A stretch of DNA of 64,000 nucleotides. It comes from Sulfurihydrogenibium subterraneum DSM 15120 (GTDB taxonomy: Bacteria > Aquificota > Aquificia > Aquificales > Hydrogenothermaceae). The position numbers and the translations under genes were made by a program. The notes beneath the pieces are model-generated. The model worked only from the letters and a program-made list of their open reading frames with translations, made no database searches and was not told where the DNA came from. Shown here piece after piece: positions 33,776 through 45,055 of the stretch. Numbering within the stretch: position 1 is the stretch's first letter; each line of letters begins with the position of its first letter. The DNA is taken from contig NZ_JHUV01000011.1 in NCBI RefSeq assembly GCF_000619805.1, positions 1 to 64,000 on the forward strand, given 5' to 3'.

Positions 33776-36518
33776 AAGCTTCTATAATATCACCAACTTT
33801 TATATCATTATAGTTTTTTAAAGTTAAACCACATTCAAATCCTTTTTGAACTTCTTTAACATCCTCTTTAAATCTTTTTAGTGAAGATATTTCTCCATCG
33901 TATATTACAATACCATCTCTTACTAATCTTGCTTTAGCGTTTCTCTTAATAACTCCTTCTGTTACATAACATCCAGCTATGGTACCTATAGCTTTTGCTT
34001 TAAATATAGCTCTTACTTCTGCTGTTCCAAGGAGAACTTCCCTTAGTGTAGGTTTTAACATTCCTTTCATTGCTTTTTCAAGGTCTTCAATAGCTTGGTA
34101 TATAATGTTATAGAGTCTTATATCTACATTTTCTTGCTCGGATAACTTCCTTGCTCCTGCATCTGGTCTCACATTAAATCCTATTATTATAGCGTTTGAA
34201 GCTGCTGCAAGCATCACATCACTTTCTGTTATACCACCTACAGCTGCATGGATTATATTTATCTTTACTTCATCAAACTTTTCAGATAAATCTTCAACAG
34301 ATTTCTTTAACGCTTCTAAAGAACCTTGAACATCTGCTTTTATAATTATATTTATCTCTTTTGCCTCACCTAAATTTTCAAGACTAATTCTGGTTTTTTT
34401 GGCTAATAACTCTTCCTCTCTTCTTAGTTTTCTTACTTCTGCTAACTGTTTTGCTTCTCTTTCTGTTGCTTTTGATATAAATTTATCTCCTGCTTGGGGA
34501 ACTTCATCAAAACCCAATACTTCAACAGGCGTTCCTGGTTTTGCTTCTTTTAATCTTTCTCCTCTTTCGTTAAATAAAGCTTTAACTTTACCCCAAGTGT
34601 ATCCTGCTACAAAGTAATCTCCTACATGTAAGGTACCGTCTTCTATTAAAACTGTAGCAACAGGTCCTTTTTTAGGGTCTAACTTTGATTCTATAACTGT
34701 TCCGACAGCAAGTTTATTAGGATTAGCTTTAAGTTCGAGCATTTCTGCCACTAAAAGTATCATTTCAAGAAGCTCTTCAACGTTTTTACCAGTTTTAGCT
34801 GAAATATCTACAAATATAGTATCTCCACCCCATTCTTCTGGTATAAGTCCGTACTGAGTTAGTTCTTGCCTTACCCTCATTGGGTCTGCGCCGGGTTTAT
34901 CTATCTTATTTACAGCTACTATTATAGGAACTTTTGCATTTTTAGCGTGGTTTATTGCTTCTACAGTTTGAGGTTTTACTCCGTCATCTGCAGCCACTAC
35001 AAGTACGGCTATATCTGCTACTTTTGAACCTCTTGCTCTTAAAGTAGTAAATGCTTCGTGTCCCGGTGTATCTAAGAAAGTTATCTCTTTTCCATTAGGG
35101 AGCTTTATTTTGTAAGCACCTATATGCTGTGTTATACCACCGTGTTCTCTGGCTGCCACATCTGTTTTTCTAATAGTATCAAGTAGTGTCGTTTTACCAT
35201 GATCAACGTGCCCCATTACAGTTACGACTGGAGGTCTTTCTTCAAGCTCTCCTGCTTCTTCTTTAATTTCTATCTCTTCTTCTTTTATCTCCTCTTCTGC
35301 TTCTTCACCTTCCACTTTTAACTCTGCTAAAAAGCCATGTTTTTCTGCTATTTCTAATGCAATTTTTGGGTCTATAGTTTGGTTTACAGTAGCAAGAATT
35401 TTCTTTTGTAATAAATCCATCAGTATTTGATTAACAGGTATGTTTAAAAGGTCTGCTAACTCTCTTACAGTTATAACTTCTGGAATTTGGATAATTTTGA
35501 TTTCTTCTTCTTTAGACTCTTCTACCTCTTTTTTCTTTTCTTCTTTTTTAGGTTTTTTCTTCTTTGGATGCCCTTCCATGAGTTTTCTGAGTGCTTCCAT
35601 CTCTTCTTTTTCTTCTTTAGCTATACGGGCAATCCTTTCCTCTTTTGTCTCTTTTTTCTCAGGTTTCTTTTCTTCTTTTATAGATTCTGGAGTAAAGGCT
35701 AAGGTTGACCTTTCTTCTGCTTTTCTTAAAGGTCTTTCTTCTCTTTTTTCAAAAGGTTTTTTCTCTTCCCTTTTTTCAAATTTTTCTTTTCTTTCAAAAG
35801 GTTTTTTTTCTTCTTTCTTTTCAAATTTTTCTCTTTTTTCAAAAGGTCTTCTTTCTTCTTTCTTTTCGAATTTCTCCCTTTTTTCAAATCTTTCTTTTCT
35901 TTCAAAAGGTTTTTTCTCTTCTTTTCTGTAAACTTTCTTTCTTTCTTCTTCTGGAACTACACCTTCTATAACTTCTGGCTGTTTTGTTGCAGGTTCTACT
36001 TTTTCTTCTTTAATTTCTTGCTGTGTTTTTATCTCTACTTTTTCTTCAGGTTTTTCTTCTATTGCTACAAGCTGCTCTTTAATTTTTTCTTCTTCGGCTT
36101 TCTTTTCTTCTTCTAATTTTTTTCTTTTTTCTTCTTCTAACTTTTTTAACTCTTCTTCAATTTTTCTTTTTTCTTCTTTTACTTTTTCTTCTACACTTTT
36201 AGCTAATTCAAAAGGAATTATAGAAAGGTTAGACACTTCTTTTGTATAACCTAAGTCCCTGAGTTTTTGTTCTAACTCTGCTAACGTAATGCCTAATTTA
36301 TGATAGAGGTCAAAGGCTTTTATTCCTTCTTCTTTTTCCTTTTCTTTTTTCTCTACTTTTTCCTCTTTCTGTGCAAATCTGTCTTTTATAACCTCAATAA
36401 CGTCCTCGTCTACTTTATCAGATATCTTTTTTATGTTTAAACCAAATTCTTCGACTAAAATTTTCTTTAGTTCTTGAGGGTCTATATTTAATTGGATAGC
36501 TAAATCTTTTACTTTCAA
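33747..36518 (-). CDS. infB: Translation initiation factor IF-2
   Basis: GTPase that brings initiator tRNA to the 30S subunit. An IF2_N module (1-50) is followed by a long charged linker (about 100-340), a second IF2_N segment ([16 protein letters not shown]), and the G domain with [17 protein letters not shown] and NKIDKPGAD. Domains II-IV end near residue 923. The linker holds 15-residue Lys/Glu repeats. The start is TTG 36518, set by AGGAGG on the minus strand. It is the penultimate gene of the translation operon. Confidence 0.97.
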   Translation of the reverse strand: MKVKDLAIQLNIDPQELKKILVEEFGLNIKKISDKVDEDVIEVIKDRFAQKEEKVEKKEKEKEEGIKAFDLYHKLGITLAELEQKLRDLGYTKEVSNLSIIPFELAKSVEEKVKEEKRKIEEELKKLEEEKRKKLEEEKKAEEEKIKEQLVAIEEKPEEKVEIKTQQEIKEEKVEPATKQPEVIEGVVPEEERKKVYRKEEKKPFERKERFEKREKFEKKEERRPFEKREKFEKKEEKKPFERKEKFEKREEKKPFEKREERPLRKAEERSTLAFTPESIKEEKKPEKKETKEERIARIAKEEKEEMEALRKLMEGHPKKKKPKKEEKKKEVEESKEEEIKIIQIPEVITVRELADLLNIPVNQILMDLLQKKILATVNQTIDPKIALEIAEKHGFLAELKVEGEEAEEEIKEEEIEIKEEAGELEERPPVVTVMGHVDHGKTTLLDTIRKTDVAAREHGGITQHIGAYKIKLPNGKEITFLDTPGHEAFTTLRARGSKVADIAVLVVAADDGVKPQTVEAINHAKNAKVPIIVAVNKIDKPGADPMRVRQELTQYGLIPEEWGGDTIFVDISAKTGKNVEELLEMILLVAEMLELKANPNKLAVGTVIESKLDPKKGPVATVLIEDGTLHVGDYFVAGYTWGKVKALFNERGERLKEAKPGTPVEVLGFDEVPQAGDKFISKATEREAKQLAEVRKLRREEELLAKKTRISLENLGEAKEINIIIKADVQGSLEALKKSVEDLSEKFDEVKINIIHAAVGGITESDVMLAAASNAIIIGFNVRPDAGARKLSEQENVDIRLYNIIYQAIEDLEKAMKGMLKPTLREVLLGTAEVRAIFKAKAIGTIAGCYVTEGVIKRNAKARLVRDGIVIYDGEISSLKRFKEDVKEVQKGFECGLTLKNYNDIKVGDIIEAYEIVEERPA
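35733..35915 (-). repeat. 45-bp coding repeats in the infB linker
   Basis: Residues 202-262 of IF-2 consist of near-identical 15-residue units of the type [15 protein letters not shown], encoded by purine-only codons on the minus strand. The plus strand is almost pure pyrimidine over more than 300 bp here. Such tracts are prone to length change by slippage. Confidence 0.85.
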
Positions 36519-36531
36519 TTAAAAAAACCTC

Positions 36532-36825
36532 CTAACGTTTCTTAAAAATTTCTTTTATTTTTAGATTAAGTTCATTTCTTGGTAAAATTATAACTCCTAC
36601 TTGGTTTTTTCCAAATAATCTACCTAACTCTTCCTTTGTTTTATATTGAAAAATTTCACCTTTAAACCTATTTAATATATATCTTTTGGTATTTTCTGAA
36701 AGGTCTTTTGCAATAATAACAAATGTACCACCTTTTACTTTATTAATATTTTCGTATCCAAATCTTATTTTACCTGCTCTAAAGCTTAACTGTAGCAAAG
36801 TATCTATCTTCTTTTCATCCATCAC
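36532..36825 (-). CDS. L7Ae/L30e-family RNA-binding protein (YlxQ-like)
   Basis: Small 97-residue protein of the L7Ae/L30e fold found between nusA and infB in many bacteria (YlxQ, RplGA). The segment LLQLSFRAGKIRFGYENI and VIIAKDLSENTKRYI are typical. It probably binds kink-turn-like RNA. It overlaps nusA by ATGA. The YlxR gene that often precedes it is missing. Confidence 0.82.
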   Translation of the reverse strand: MMDEKKIDTLLQLSFRAGKIRFGYENINKVKGGTFVIIAKDLSENTKRYILNRFKGEIFQYKTKEELGRLFGKNQVGVIILPRNELNLKIKEIFKKR

Positions 36826-37934
36826 TTTGTTGGTAGTCTCTGTATCTTTTCAAAATCTTCCTCGCTTAGTATATCTATGTGCCAACCTGTTAATTTATGT
36901 GCTAATTTTGCGTTTATACCATTTTTCCCTATTGCTAAAGATAATTCTTCTTTCGGTACAGCAACTTCTATTCTTTTTTCTTTTGGAAGTAGTCTATACT
37001 TTGTTGGTCTTGCAGGAGATAGAGCTCTTATAACAAATCTTGCAGGGTCTTCTGACCATTCTATCACGTCTATTTTCTCGTCGGATAATTCGTTAGAGAC
37101 GTTTTGTATTCTGCTTCCTTTTAAACCTACCACTACTCCTACAGGATCTATATTTTTATCTTTAGTGTAAACAGCTACCTTTGATCTTTCTCCCGGTTCC
37201 CTTGCTACAGCTTTTATTTCAATTTCTCCCTCTTGAACCTCAGGGACTTCTATTTCTATTAATTTCTTTAAGAAGTTTGGATGTGTTCTTGATAAAATTA
37301 TAAGAGGTCCTTCACTAACTTTTATAACTCTTTTTACTTTACCTTTTTCTAATAAAGGATACTTGTTTTCCTTTAAAACTTTTAAAACAAGAGCTCTTAT
37401 TCTATCCCCTATTTTATATTTTTCTTTTGGTATCTGCTCTTCTTTTGGTAGTATAGCCTCTACTCTACCTAAATCTACTATAATGTCTTCACCTTCAAAT
37501 CTACGAACTGTTCCTGTTAATATTTTACCTTCATACTCTTTAAATTCTTTATACAGAATATCTCTTTCTACTTTTGAAACTTTTTCTGCTATTACTTCTT
37601 TTGCAACAGATAAAGCAATTCTTCCTATATCTTCTAAATCTAACGGAACTTCAACAAATTTTCCATAATCAGCATTAGGGTCATATTTCTTTGCTTCTTC
37701 TAAAGATATTTCTTTCTTTTCGTTTTCAACAAAAGGCGTAACTTTCTTTTTAACTAAGACTTTTAATTCATCCTTTTCTTTATCGTAATTTACTTTAATC
37801 TGATCATTTCTTAATTTATATTCTTTTTTTACAGCAACAAATATTCCATCTTTTAATGCTCTTTCTATAACTTGTTCTGGAATGTTTTTTTCTTTTGCTA
37901 CTGTTTCTATGACGTTCTTTAATTTTATAGGCAT
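36822..37934 (-). CDS. nusA: Transcription termination/antitermination factor NusA
   Basis: Binds RNA polymerase and nascent RNA to control pausing and termination. The N-terminal domain (about 1-130) is followed by S1 (LTGTVRRFEGEDIIVDLG) and two KH domains (VGVVVGLKGSRIQNV and AIGKNGINAKLA). It ends at 370 residues, without the C-terminal acidic repeats of E. coli NusA, as is common outside Proteobacteria. It lies between rimP and the L7Ae-like gene, the usual order. Confidence 0.96.
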   Translation of the reverse strand: MPIKLKNVIETVAKEKNIPEQVIERALKDGIFVAVKKEYKLRNDQIKVNYDKEKDELKVLVKKKVTPFVENEKKEISLEEAKKYDPNADYGKFVEVPLDLEDIGRIALSVAKEVIAEKVSKVERDILYKEFKEYEGKILTGTVRRFEGEDIIVDLGRVEAILPKEEQIPKEKYKIGDRIRALVLKVLKENKYPLLEKGKVKRVIKVSEGPLIILSRTHPNFLKKLIEIEVPEVQEGEIEIKAVAREPGERSKVAVYTKDKNIDPVGVVVGLKGSRIQNVSNELSDEKIDVIEWSEDPARFVIRALSPARPTKYRLLPKEKRIEVAVPKEELSLAIGKNGINAKLAHKLTGWHIDILSEEDFEKIQRLPTK

Positions 37935-37942
37935 ACCTACTC

Positions 37943-38386
37943 CTAAAAATCTAATTTTGTTTGTGATATTTTATCTAAAGGTATTTCTATTACTATGTTG
38001 TCCTGTTTTAATTTAACTATGTTATCTTCAAGACCTTCTAAAACACCTTTAAACGTCCTTTTATCGTCTATGGGTTCTTTTGTTTTAATAACAACATCTT
38101 TACCTTTGAATATGTTGTATTCTTCAACGTTTTTAAACTTTCTGTCTAATCCAGGGGATGATACTTCTAAAGTGTAAGATGTTTTTATTAAGTCTTCAAC
38201 ATCTAAAATAGAACCTATTCTTTGGCTTACATACTCACAATCATCTATAGAAGTCCCTTCAGGGTTGTATATATATATTCTAAGTACTGGTCTTTTACCT
38301 GTAATATACTCTATATCGACTAATTTTAAACCTCTATTTTCCAATATTGGAGTTAATAATTCTTTAACTTTGTCTTCTAACTTCAT
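37943..38386 (-). CDS. rimP: Ribosome maturation factor RimP
   Basis: Needed for 30S assembly. The N-terminal alpha-beta domain has LKLVDIEYITGKRPVLRIYI and the conserved SIDDCEYVSQRIG and YTLEVSSPGLDR. An SH3-like C-terminal domain completes 147 residues. GGGGAA precedes the ATG. It starts the rimP-nusA-infB part of the operon, 8 bp before nusA. Confidence 0.93.
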   Translation of the reverse strand: MKLEDKVKELLTPILENRGLKLVDIEYITGKRPVLRIYIYNPEGTSIDDCEYVSQRIGSILDVEDLIKTSYTLEVSSPGLDRKFKNVEEYNIFKGKDVVIKTKEPIDDKRTFKGVLEGLEDNIVKLKQDNIVIEIPLDKISQTKLDF

Positions 38387-38485
38387 TCTTTCCCCAAATT
38401 AAAATTTTAAGAATATTAATTTTATCATAAATTAAGCTAAATTTTGAAAAAGAAAAGAGAGGGAGGAAAACTCCTTTTAAGATTT

Positions 38486-39040
38486 TTATATAGACAAAAT
38501 TTCTTTTTCTTTTGATTCTGCCAATTGGTTTATTTCTTCAATGTATTTGTCAGTTAATTTTTGGAGTTTTTCTAATGCTTTTTTGACGTCATCTTCTGAA
38601 AAGCCTTCTTTTTTAAGTTTTTCTATATTTTCTTTCTCGTCTCTTCTTATGTTTCTTACAGCAACTCTTGCCTCTTCCGCAAATTTATGTATTATTTTAA
38701 CCACCTCTTTTCTTCTTTCTTCTGTCATTGGTGGAAGGTTTAGTCTTATTGTGTTTCCTTCTGTTTGAGGATTAGCACCAATGTTTGCTTCCATTAAGGC
38801 TTTCTCTATTGATTTTACTGCACCTTTATCCCACGTTTGAATTACTATTTGAGACGGTTCAGGTGTGGAGATCGTTGCAAGTTGTTTTAAAGGTATTTCA
38901 GACCCGTAATACTCAACTTTTATATTTTCAACTAATCCAGTTGATGCTCTTCCTGTTCTAATACCTGCAAGTTCTTCTTTGAATTTTGCTACAGCACCTT
39001 TCATTCTTTTTTCAGCTTCTTTAAGGTACTCCTCTATCAT
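38486..39040 (-). CDS. frr: Ribosome recycling factor
   Basis: Splits post-termination ribosomes with EF-G. The 184-residue protein has the typical elements ELAGIRTGRASTGLVENIKVEYYG, LKQLATISTPEPSQIVIQ and IRLNLPPMTEERRKE. AAGGAGG on the minus strand sets the ATG at 39040, 12 bp after pyrH. A 99-bp gap follows before rimP, the only sizeable break in this operon. Confidence 0.97.
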   Translation of the reverse strand: MIEEYLKEAEKRMKGAVAKFKEELAGIRTGRASTGLVENIKVEYYGSEIPLKQLATISTPEPSQIVIQTWDKGAVKSIEKALMEANIGANPQTEGNTIRLNLPPMTEERRKEVVKIIHKFAEEARVAVRNIRRDEKENIEKLKKEGFSEDDVKKALEKLQKLTDKYIEEINQLAESKEKEILSI

Positions 39041-39052
39041 CCCTAAACCTCC

Positions 39053-39766
<714 letters not shown>

Positions 39767-40360
39767 TTACTCTCCTAATTCGTATCTGCAGAATCTTCTT
39801 ACTTGGATATTTTCTCCTATTTTTGCTATGTATTCTTTAATAAGTTCTTCTATGGTTTTTTTGTCATCTTTTATGTATGGTTGTTCGTAAAGACAGACTT
39901 CTTTGTAGAATTTTTCTAACTTTCCTTCTGCTATTTTTTCTGCTATATGAGGAGGTTTTCCTTCTGCTATAGCAGCTTCTCTTGCAATTTCTCCTTCTTT
40001 TTCAACTACTTCTCTTGGTACATCTTCTCTTTTTACGTATTGAGGTTTCATCGCTGCAATTTGTAGAGCTATCTCGTTTGCAAGCTCTTTAAATAAATCG
40101 TTTCTTGCTACAAAGTCTGTCTCACAGTTTAACTCAAGTAAAACACCTATTCTTCCACCTGCATGTATATAGGCATGTATTAAACCTTCTTTTGTTTCTC
40201 TTCCAGCTTTCTTAGCTGCTTTTGCAACACCTTTTTTCCTGAGTATTTCAACTGCTAACTCTAAATCCCCATTTGCTTCTTCTAAAGCTGATTTACACTC
40301 AAGCATTCCAGCTCCAGTCATTTCTCTTAATGTTTTAACTAACTTTGCATCTACCGCCAT
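39767..40360 (-). CDS. tsf: Elongation factor Ts
   Basis: Nucleotide exchange factor for EF-Tu. The N-terminal UBA-like domain has [20 protein letters not shown], followed by [15 protein letters not shown]. At 197 residues it is the short EF-Ts form, with a single core repeat, as in Thermus and other thermophiles, and unlike the 283-residue E. coli protein. It starts 1 bp after the rpsB stop. Confidence 0.96.
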   Translation of the reverse strand: MAVDAKLVKTLREMTGAGMLECKSALEEANGDLELAVEILRKKGVAKAAKKAGRETKEGLIHAYIHAGGRIGVLLELNCETDFVARNDLFKELANEIALQIAAMKPQYVKREDVPREVVEKEGEIAREAAIAEGKPPHIAEKIAEGKLEKFYKEVCLYEQPYIKDDKKTIEELIKEYIAKIGENIQVRRFCRYELGE

Positions 40361-40361
40361 A

Positions 40362-41228
40362 TTATAACTCCTCCTTTGCTTCTTCTACAGATTCTTTTGC
40401 TTCTTTTTCAACTATTTCTGAAAGTCTTTCTTCTTTAGAATGGTTTTTAGCTCCCATATAACCCGATTCTACTACCTCTGATTCTTTTGCAAGGAGTTCC
40501 TCTTCAATTGTTTTTGTTTCAACAGCTGTTCCTAAGCTTTCTCTCATTTTCTTTCCTTCTATAACTGCATCTGCAATTTTAGAGGTGATTAGACTTATAG
40601 CTTTTATTGCGTCGTCGTTTCCTGGTATTGGGTAGTCTATTTTGTCAGGGTCGCAGTTTGTATCTGCTATAGCTACAACTGTAACTCCAAGTTTGTTTGC
40701 TTCTGTTACAGCTAAATCTTCTCTAACTGTATCTACTACGAAGATAATGTCTGGAACTCTGTTCATATCAACTATACCTTTTAGGTACTTTTCAAGTTTT
40801 TCTTTTTGTTTTTTTAACTTCATAACTTCCTTTTTAGGAAGAATCTCAAATGCACCTTCGGCTTCCATCTTTTGAAGTTTTCTAAGTTTTGCTATGCTTT
40901 TTCTAACTGTTTGGAAGTTAGTAAACATTCCACCAAGCCATCTGTAGTTAACGTAGTAAGCTCCACATCTCTGAGCCTGTTCTTCTATGATGGCTTGAGC
41001 TTGCTTTTTAGTTCCCAAGAACAGTACTTCCGCACCGTTTCCCACTTCATTGATAATAAAGTCTATAGCCTGTTTGAAAAGTGGCACTGACTTAGATAGG
41101 TCAATGATATGAATGCCGTTTCTTTTTGTGTAGATGTACGGCTTCATCTTTGGGTTCCATCTTCTGACCTGATGGCCAAAGTGTACTCCAGCTTCTAAAA
41201 GCTCTCTCATGCTGATTTCTACTGACAT
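40362..41228 (-). CDS. rpsB: Small-subunit ribosomal protein S2
   Basis: S2 body domain: [27 protein letters not shown]-like [25 protein letters not shown] and [11 protein letters not shown]. The last 55 residues form an acidic extension rich in Glu and Lys, beyond the usual end near residue 235. GGAGG precedes the ATG. The 100-bp leader contains a long stem that could mediate autogenous control (separate entry). First gene of the translation operon. Confidence 0.96.
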   Translation of the reverse strand: MSVEISMRELLEAGVHFGHQVRRWNPKMKPYIYTKRNGIHIIDLSKSVPLFKQAIDFIINEVGNGAEVLFLGTKKQAQAIIEEQAQRCGAYYVNYRWLGGMFTNFQTVRKSIAKLRKLQKMEAEGAFEILPKKEVMKLKKQKEKLEKYLKGIVDMNRVPDIIFVVDTVREDLAVTEANKLGVTVVAIADTNCDPDKIDYPIPGNDDAIKAISLITSKIADAVIEGKKMRESLGTAVETKTIEEELLAKESEVVESGYMGAKNHSKEERLSEIVEKEAKESVEEAKEEL

Positions 41229-41258
41229 AAAAATACCTCCTATAAGGGTTTTTTCTTC

Positions 41259-41311
41259 CGCTTTCTCTAAGTTTTAACCCTGATAGTAGGGCAACCCTCA
41301 AAGAGAAAGCG
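41259..41311 (-). promoter_or_regulatory. Candidate structured rpsB leader
   Basis: Upstream of rpsB, CGCTTTCTCT (41259-41268) and AGAGAAAGCG (41302-41311) form a perfect 10-bp stem enclosing 33 nt. Inside, AGGG at 41288-41291 can pair with CCCT at 41278-41281 or with CCCT at 41295-41298, but not both. This looks like a ribosomal-protein leader. The specific S2-binding role is inferred from position. Confidence 0.5.
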
Positions 41312-41330
41312 TGCTTAGTTAAGTATATTA

Positions 41331-42239
41331 TTATACCACATTTTCTAATATGTAGTATATCAAAGGTACTGATAAAAAACTTAAAATAACACCTAAAGCA
41401 ACTGAAGATACGGCTATATCTTTGTTTAAATTAGCTTCTATTACAAAAATTGATGCTAAAACCATTGGTGGCATTGAAAGTTGTAATATAGCAACCTTCC
41501 ACGGAAGAGTTAATGAAACTCCTATAATTAAGAGCATGATTAAAACACTCAAAGGTAGTAAAAGTTGTTTTATGAATAAAACTAAAGATATGATTTTTAT
41601 ATCTTTTTTAATAGATGAAAATCTTAAGTTCATACCTACAGAAAAAAGAATAAGAGGTATTACGGTAGAACCAAGCATATCCAGTATTTTCAAAACTATA
41701 CTTGGAAGCTGAAAAGGTTTTAAAGATAGTGCTATTAGAAGGGCGGTAAAAGGTGGAAAAAGAAGAAGTTTTTTCAAATCTACTTTAAACGACTTCTCTT
41801 CTTTTGCAAAGGATATAAGTATGGGAGCAAGGATGTAAATAGGTAAAAACATTGCAAGATTGTCAAAGATAACCGCATACCTTAAACCTTCACTTCCGTA
41901 AAGGGAGAGTATAAAAGGATAGCCTAAAAATCCTGTGTTTGCAAAGGTAGAAACCATGACAAAGGAGATTGCTGATTTTTTGTCAAGTTTAATTAATGTG
42001 GCTACTTTGTAAGAAAAGAGAATGTTGAGTATAAGTGCTATCCATCCTGTAAGTAAAGCCATAAAAACATCAGAGGTAAACTTTAAATGGTAAATGTTGT
42101 TAATAACTAAAGCTGGGAACCCTACGTGCATTATAAAATCTACATAGGGTTTTGAGTAATTTTCTGGAAATATTTTTATTTTTCTATAAATGTATCCAAG
42201 GGAAAAGAAGAAAAAGATTATAGTTAAGTTTTGTATCAT
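41331..42239 (-). CDS. Auxin efflux carrier (AEC)-family permease
   Basis: Inner-membrane transporter of the AEC/BASS-like group (10 predicted hydrophobic segments over 302 residues). The middle and C-terminal segments LGSTVIPLILFSVGMNLRF and LSMPPMVLASIFVIEAN carry the family's broken-helix features. Bacterial members export or import small organic acids. It follows secA on the same strand with no gap, so the pair may be co-transcribed, but a link to secretion is not implied. Confidence 0.85.
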   Translation of the reverse strand: MIQNLTIIFFFFSLGYIYRKIKIFPENYSKPYVDFIMHVGFPALVINNIYHLKFTSDVFMALLTGWIALILNILFSYKVATLIKLDKKSAISFVMVSTFANTGFLGYPFILSLYGSEGLRYAVIFDNLAMFLPIYILAPILISFAKEEKSFKVDLKKLLLFPPFTALLIALSLKPFQLPSIVLKILDMLGSTVIPLILFSVGMNLRFSSIKKDIKIISLVLFIKQLLLPLSVLIMLLIIGVSLTLPWKVAILQLSMPPMVLASIFVIEANLNKDIAVSSVALGVILSFLSVPLIYYILENVV

Positions 42240-45032
42240 CTATTTATTTTTTCTTCTTTCCATTCTGTTTTTGTACTTTATAACTTTCTTTTTCTTCTCT
42301 TCCTCTTTATTTGTATCAGCCTTTTTTAGAGTTTTTTCAGCTTCTTTCTCTTTTTTAGCTTTTTCTTCTTCTAAAACTTCTTCTGATTGGACTTGAAGTT
42401 TGTATAAGTACTCTAAAGTGTTGTATTTTAACTTAAACATCATATCTTCAAACAGCTCAAAAGATTCTTTCTTATACTCTACAAGAGGGTCTCTCTGAGC
42501 GTATCCTCTTAAGTAAACACTCTCTCTTAATCTGTCAAGATTGTGTAAGTGGTCTTTCCAAAGATTGTCTAAAACCTGTAGTGTCATGTATCTTTCAAAC
42601 TCTCTCATAAGAGAGCTTCCTAATTTTTCTTCTTTTTGATTGTAGTACTCCTCAAGTTGTTTTAGGATATACTCTTCAAGCTCTTTTCTGTCCCATTCTC
42701 TATCTGTAAGAATCTCTATGTCTAAACCAAGCCACTCTTTAAAGGTTTTCTTTAACTCTTCAAAATCCCATTTTTCCTGATACTGGTCTGCAGGAGCATA
42801 CTTATCTAAGAAGTATAAGACTATATCTGTAAGCCAAAGTTTAATTTCATCTTTAAGGTTTACACCCTCTAATATATCTTTTCTTAATGAGTATATAACC
42901 TGTCTTTGTTTGTTCATTACATCGTCAAACTCAAGGAGCCTTTTTCTTATCTGGAAGTTTTGCCCTTCTACTCTTTTTTGTGCGTTTTCTATGGCTTTTG
43001 ATACCATTGTACTTTCTATAGGTTCATTCTCTGGTATTTTTAGTCTATCCATCAACGCTTTAAGTCTATCACCACCAAACAGTCTAAGTAGGTCATCTTC
43101 AAGGGATAGATAGAATCTGGAGCTTCCAGGGTCACCCTGTCTACCTGCTCTACCTCTTAGCTGGTTGTCTATCCTTCTACTTTCGTGTCGTTCTGTACCT
43201 ATTACTGCAAGACCTCCCAGTTCTATAACTTTTTGTTTTTCTTCTTGGGTTATCTTCTGTGCTTCTTTTAGAGCTTGGGCGTACTGTTCTTCCGTTGCTG
43301 TTTCTGGGGTTAGTCCTTTCTTTTTAAGTATCTCTTTTGCTAAAAATTCAGGGTTTCCACCAAGTAGAATATCTGTTCCTCTACCTGCCATATTTGTTGA
43401 TATAGTAACAGCTCCTATTCTACCTGCTTGAGCTATTATCTCTGCTTCTCTTTCGTGATTTTTTGCGTTTAGGACGTTATGGGGTATTCCTTTTTTCTTT
43501 AATAATCCTGACAAGTATTCAGAAGTTTCAACGGACACAGTTCCTACTAAAACAGGTCTTCCTTGTTTATGAAGCCTTTCTATCTCTTCTATAACTTGGT
43601 TGAATTTTTCTTTCTTTGTTTTGTAAACTAAGTCGGGGTAATCTATTCTTTTTACAGGTTTGTTTGTAGGTATAACTAAAACGTCAAGGTTGTATATCTC
43701 TTTAAACTCTAAGGCTTCTGTTTCGGCTGTTCCTGTCATTCCTGCAAGTTTTTTATACATTCTAAAGTAGTTTTGGAAGGTTATAGATGCAAGAGTCTGG
43801 TTTTCTGCTTGAATTTTTACTCCTTCTTTTGCCTCTATCGCCTGATGAAGACCGTCAGACCATCTTCTTCCAGGCATAAGTCTTCCTGTAAACTCATCAA
43901 CTATTATAACTTCTCCGTCTTTTACAACATAATCCACATCCCTGTGATAGAGAGTGTTTGCCCTTAGAGATTGATTTATTGCATGGAGAATATCAACGTT
44001 TCTTGGGTCATAGAGATTTTCTAAGTTAAAGTACTTTTCTGCTTTTTCTACTCCTTTTTCTGTTAAGACTGCTGTTTTATTTTTTTCATCAACGGTGTAA
44101 TCTTCATCTTTTATAAGTGTTTTAACAAAAGCATCTGTCATGTAATAGATAGATACATCTTCTCCAGATGGTCCAGATATTATAAGAGGCGTTCTTGCTT
44201 CATCTATAAGGATTGAGTCTACTTCGTCTACAATTGCATAATGATGACCTTTTACCTGTACCATCTGGTCTTTTGAAAATACCATATTATCTCTTAAGTA
44301 GTCAAAGCCAAATTCGTTGTTTGTTCCGTAAGTTATATCAGCTTCATAAGCAGACCTTCTATCACTTTCTACTGCAACTGTAAAGAAATCTTTTCTTGCT
44401 TCTACATCAAACTTTTCTGGTGGTAAAAGCTCACCAAAAAACCCTTTTTCCCATACTCTTTTATCTAACTCTAAAGCTCTTTTAAACTTTTCTTCATCTG
44501 CCCATTCAATTAAATAAGAAACGTGATTAGTATTTATTACCCCAACAGATAAACCTAAGAATTTATAGATAGAACCCATTGTAATTGCGTCTCTTTTTGC
44601 CAGATAATCGTTTACTGTAACAAGATGAACGCCTTTTCCCGTTAAAGCGTTAAGGTAGATTGATATAGCAGCAACTAAGGTTTTTCCTTCTCCCGTTTTC
44701 ATCTCCGCAATCATACCTTTGTGTAAGGCAAGGGCACCTATAAGCTGAACGTCAAAAGGACGAAGTCCCAGAGTTCTTTTTGCAGCTTCCCTTGCCAGTG
44801 CAAAAGCAAGTGGTAGCTCCTCTACAATCTCTCCTCCTGTTATTGCCTCTGATAGATGATTATCGCTTCTTACTTTTTCTATAAGTTTTAAACTTTCCTG
44901 TCTTATCTCCAAGTTGGATAATGGGTCAAGCTCAGGCTCTAATTTATTTATTTTCTCAACTATTGATTTTAACTTTTTTATCTCTCTTTCGTTTTTTGTT
45001 CCAAAAAGTTTTTTTACTAAAAACCCTATCAA
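42240..45032 (-). CDS. secA: Preprotein translocase ATPase SecA
   Basis: Motor that drives proteins through SecYEG. Nucleotide-binding motifs: MKTGEGKTLVA (Walker A), DEVDSILIDEARTPLIISGP (Walker B), and NMAGRGTDILLGG and HESRRIDNQLRGRAGRQGD in NBD2. The chain ends in a Lys-rich tail after about 900 residues and lacks the C-terminal zinc-binding CxCxSGxxxxxCC/H motif, so SecB binding through that tail is unlikely. Start is TTG 45032 with AGGAGG. lspA lies 23 bp upstream. Confidence 0.97.
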   Translation of the reverse strand: MIGFLVKKLFGTKNEREIKKLKSIVEKINKLEPELDPLSNLEIRQESLKLIEKVRSDNHLSEAITGGEIVEELPLAFALAREAAKRTLGLRPFDVQLIGALALHKGMIAEMKTGEGKTLVAAISIYLNALTGKGVHLVTVNDYLAKRDAITMGSIYKFLGLSVGVINTNHVSYLIEWADEEKFKRALELDKRVWEKGFFGELLPPEKFDVEARKDFFTVAVESDRRSAYEADITYGTNNEFGFDYLRDNMVFSKDQMVQVKGHHYAIVDEVDSILIDEARTPLIISGPSGEDVSIYYMTDAFVKTLIKDEDYTVDEKNKTAVLTEKGVEKAEKYFNLENLYDPRNVDILHAINQSLRANTLYHRDVDYVVKDGEVIIVDEFTGRLMPGRRWSDGLHQAIEAKEGVKIQAENQTLASITFQNYFRMYKKLAGMTGTAETEALEFKEIYNLDVLVIPTNKPVKRIDYPDLVYKTKKEKFNQVIEEIERLHKQGRPVLVGTVSVETSEYLSGLLKKKGIPHNVLNAKNHEREAEIIAQAGRIGAVTISTNMAGRGTDILLGGNPEFLAKEILKKKGLTPETATEEQYAQALKEAQKITQEEKQKVIELGGLAVIGTERHESRRIDNQLRGRAGRQGDPGSSRFYLSLEDDLLRLFGGDRLKALMDRLKIPENEPIESTMVSKAIENAQKRVEGQNFQIRKRLLEFDDVMNKQRQVIYSLRKDILEGVNLKDEIKLWLTDIVLYFLDKYAPADQYQEKWDFEELKKTFKEWLGLDIEILTDREWDRKELEEYILKQLEEYYNQKEEKLGSSLMREFERYMTLQVLDNLWKDHLHNLDRLRESVYLRGYAQRDPLVEYKKESFELFEDMMFKLKYNTLEYLYKLQVQSEEVLEEEKAKKEKEAEKTLKKADTNKEEEKKKKVIKYKNRMERRKNK

Positions 45033-45055
45033 AACTTCCTCCTAAAACAACCTAA

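Noticed and set aside
35733-35915. CRISPR-like repeat pattern
   Set aside because: Repeats are adjacent 45-bp coding units without spacers and stay in the infB frame.
35440-35971. Ser/Phe-rich and Leu/Phe-rich plus-strand open frames opposite infB
   Set aside because: They are the complement of the Lys/Glu linker repeats, with no ribosome binding site or family match.
38387-38485. Terminator between frr and rimP
   Set aside because: The only dyad is a 4-bp AGGA/TCCT stem; too weak, though the T-rich gap could still hold a promoter for rimP-nusA-infB.
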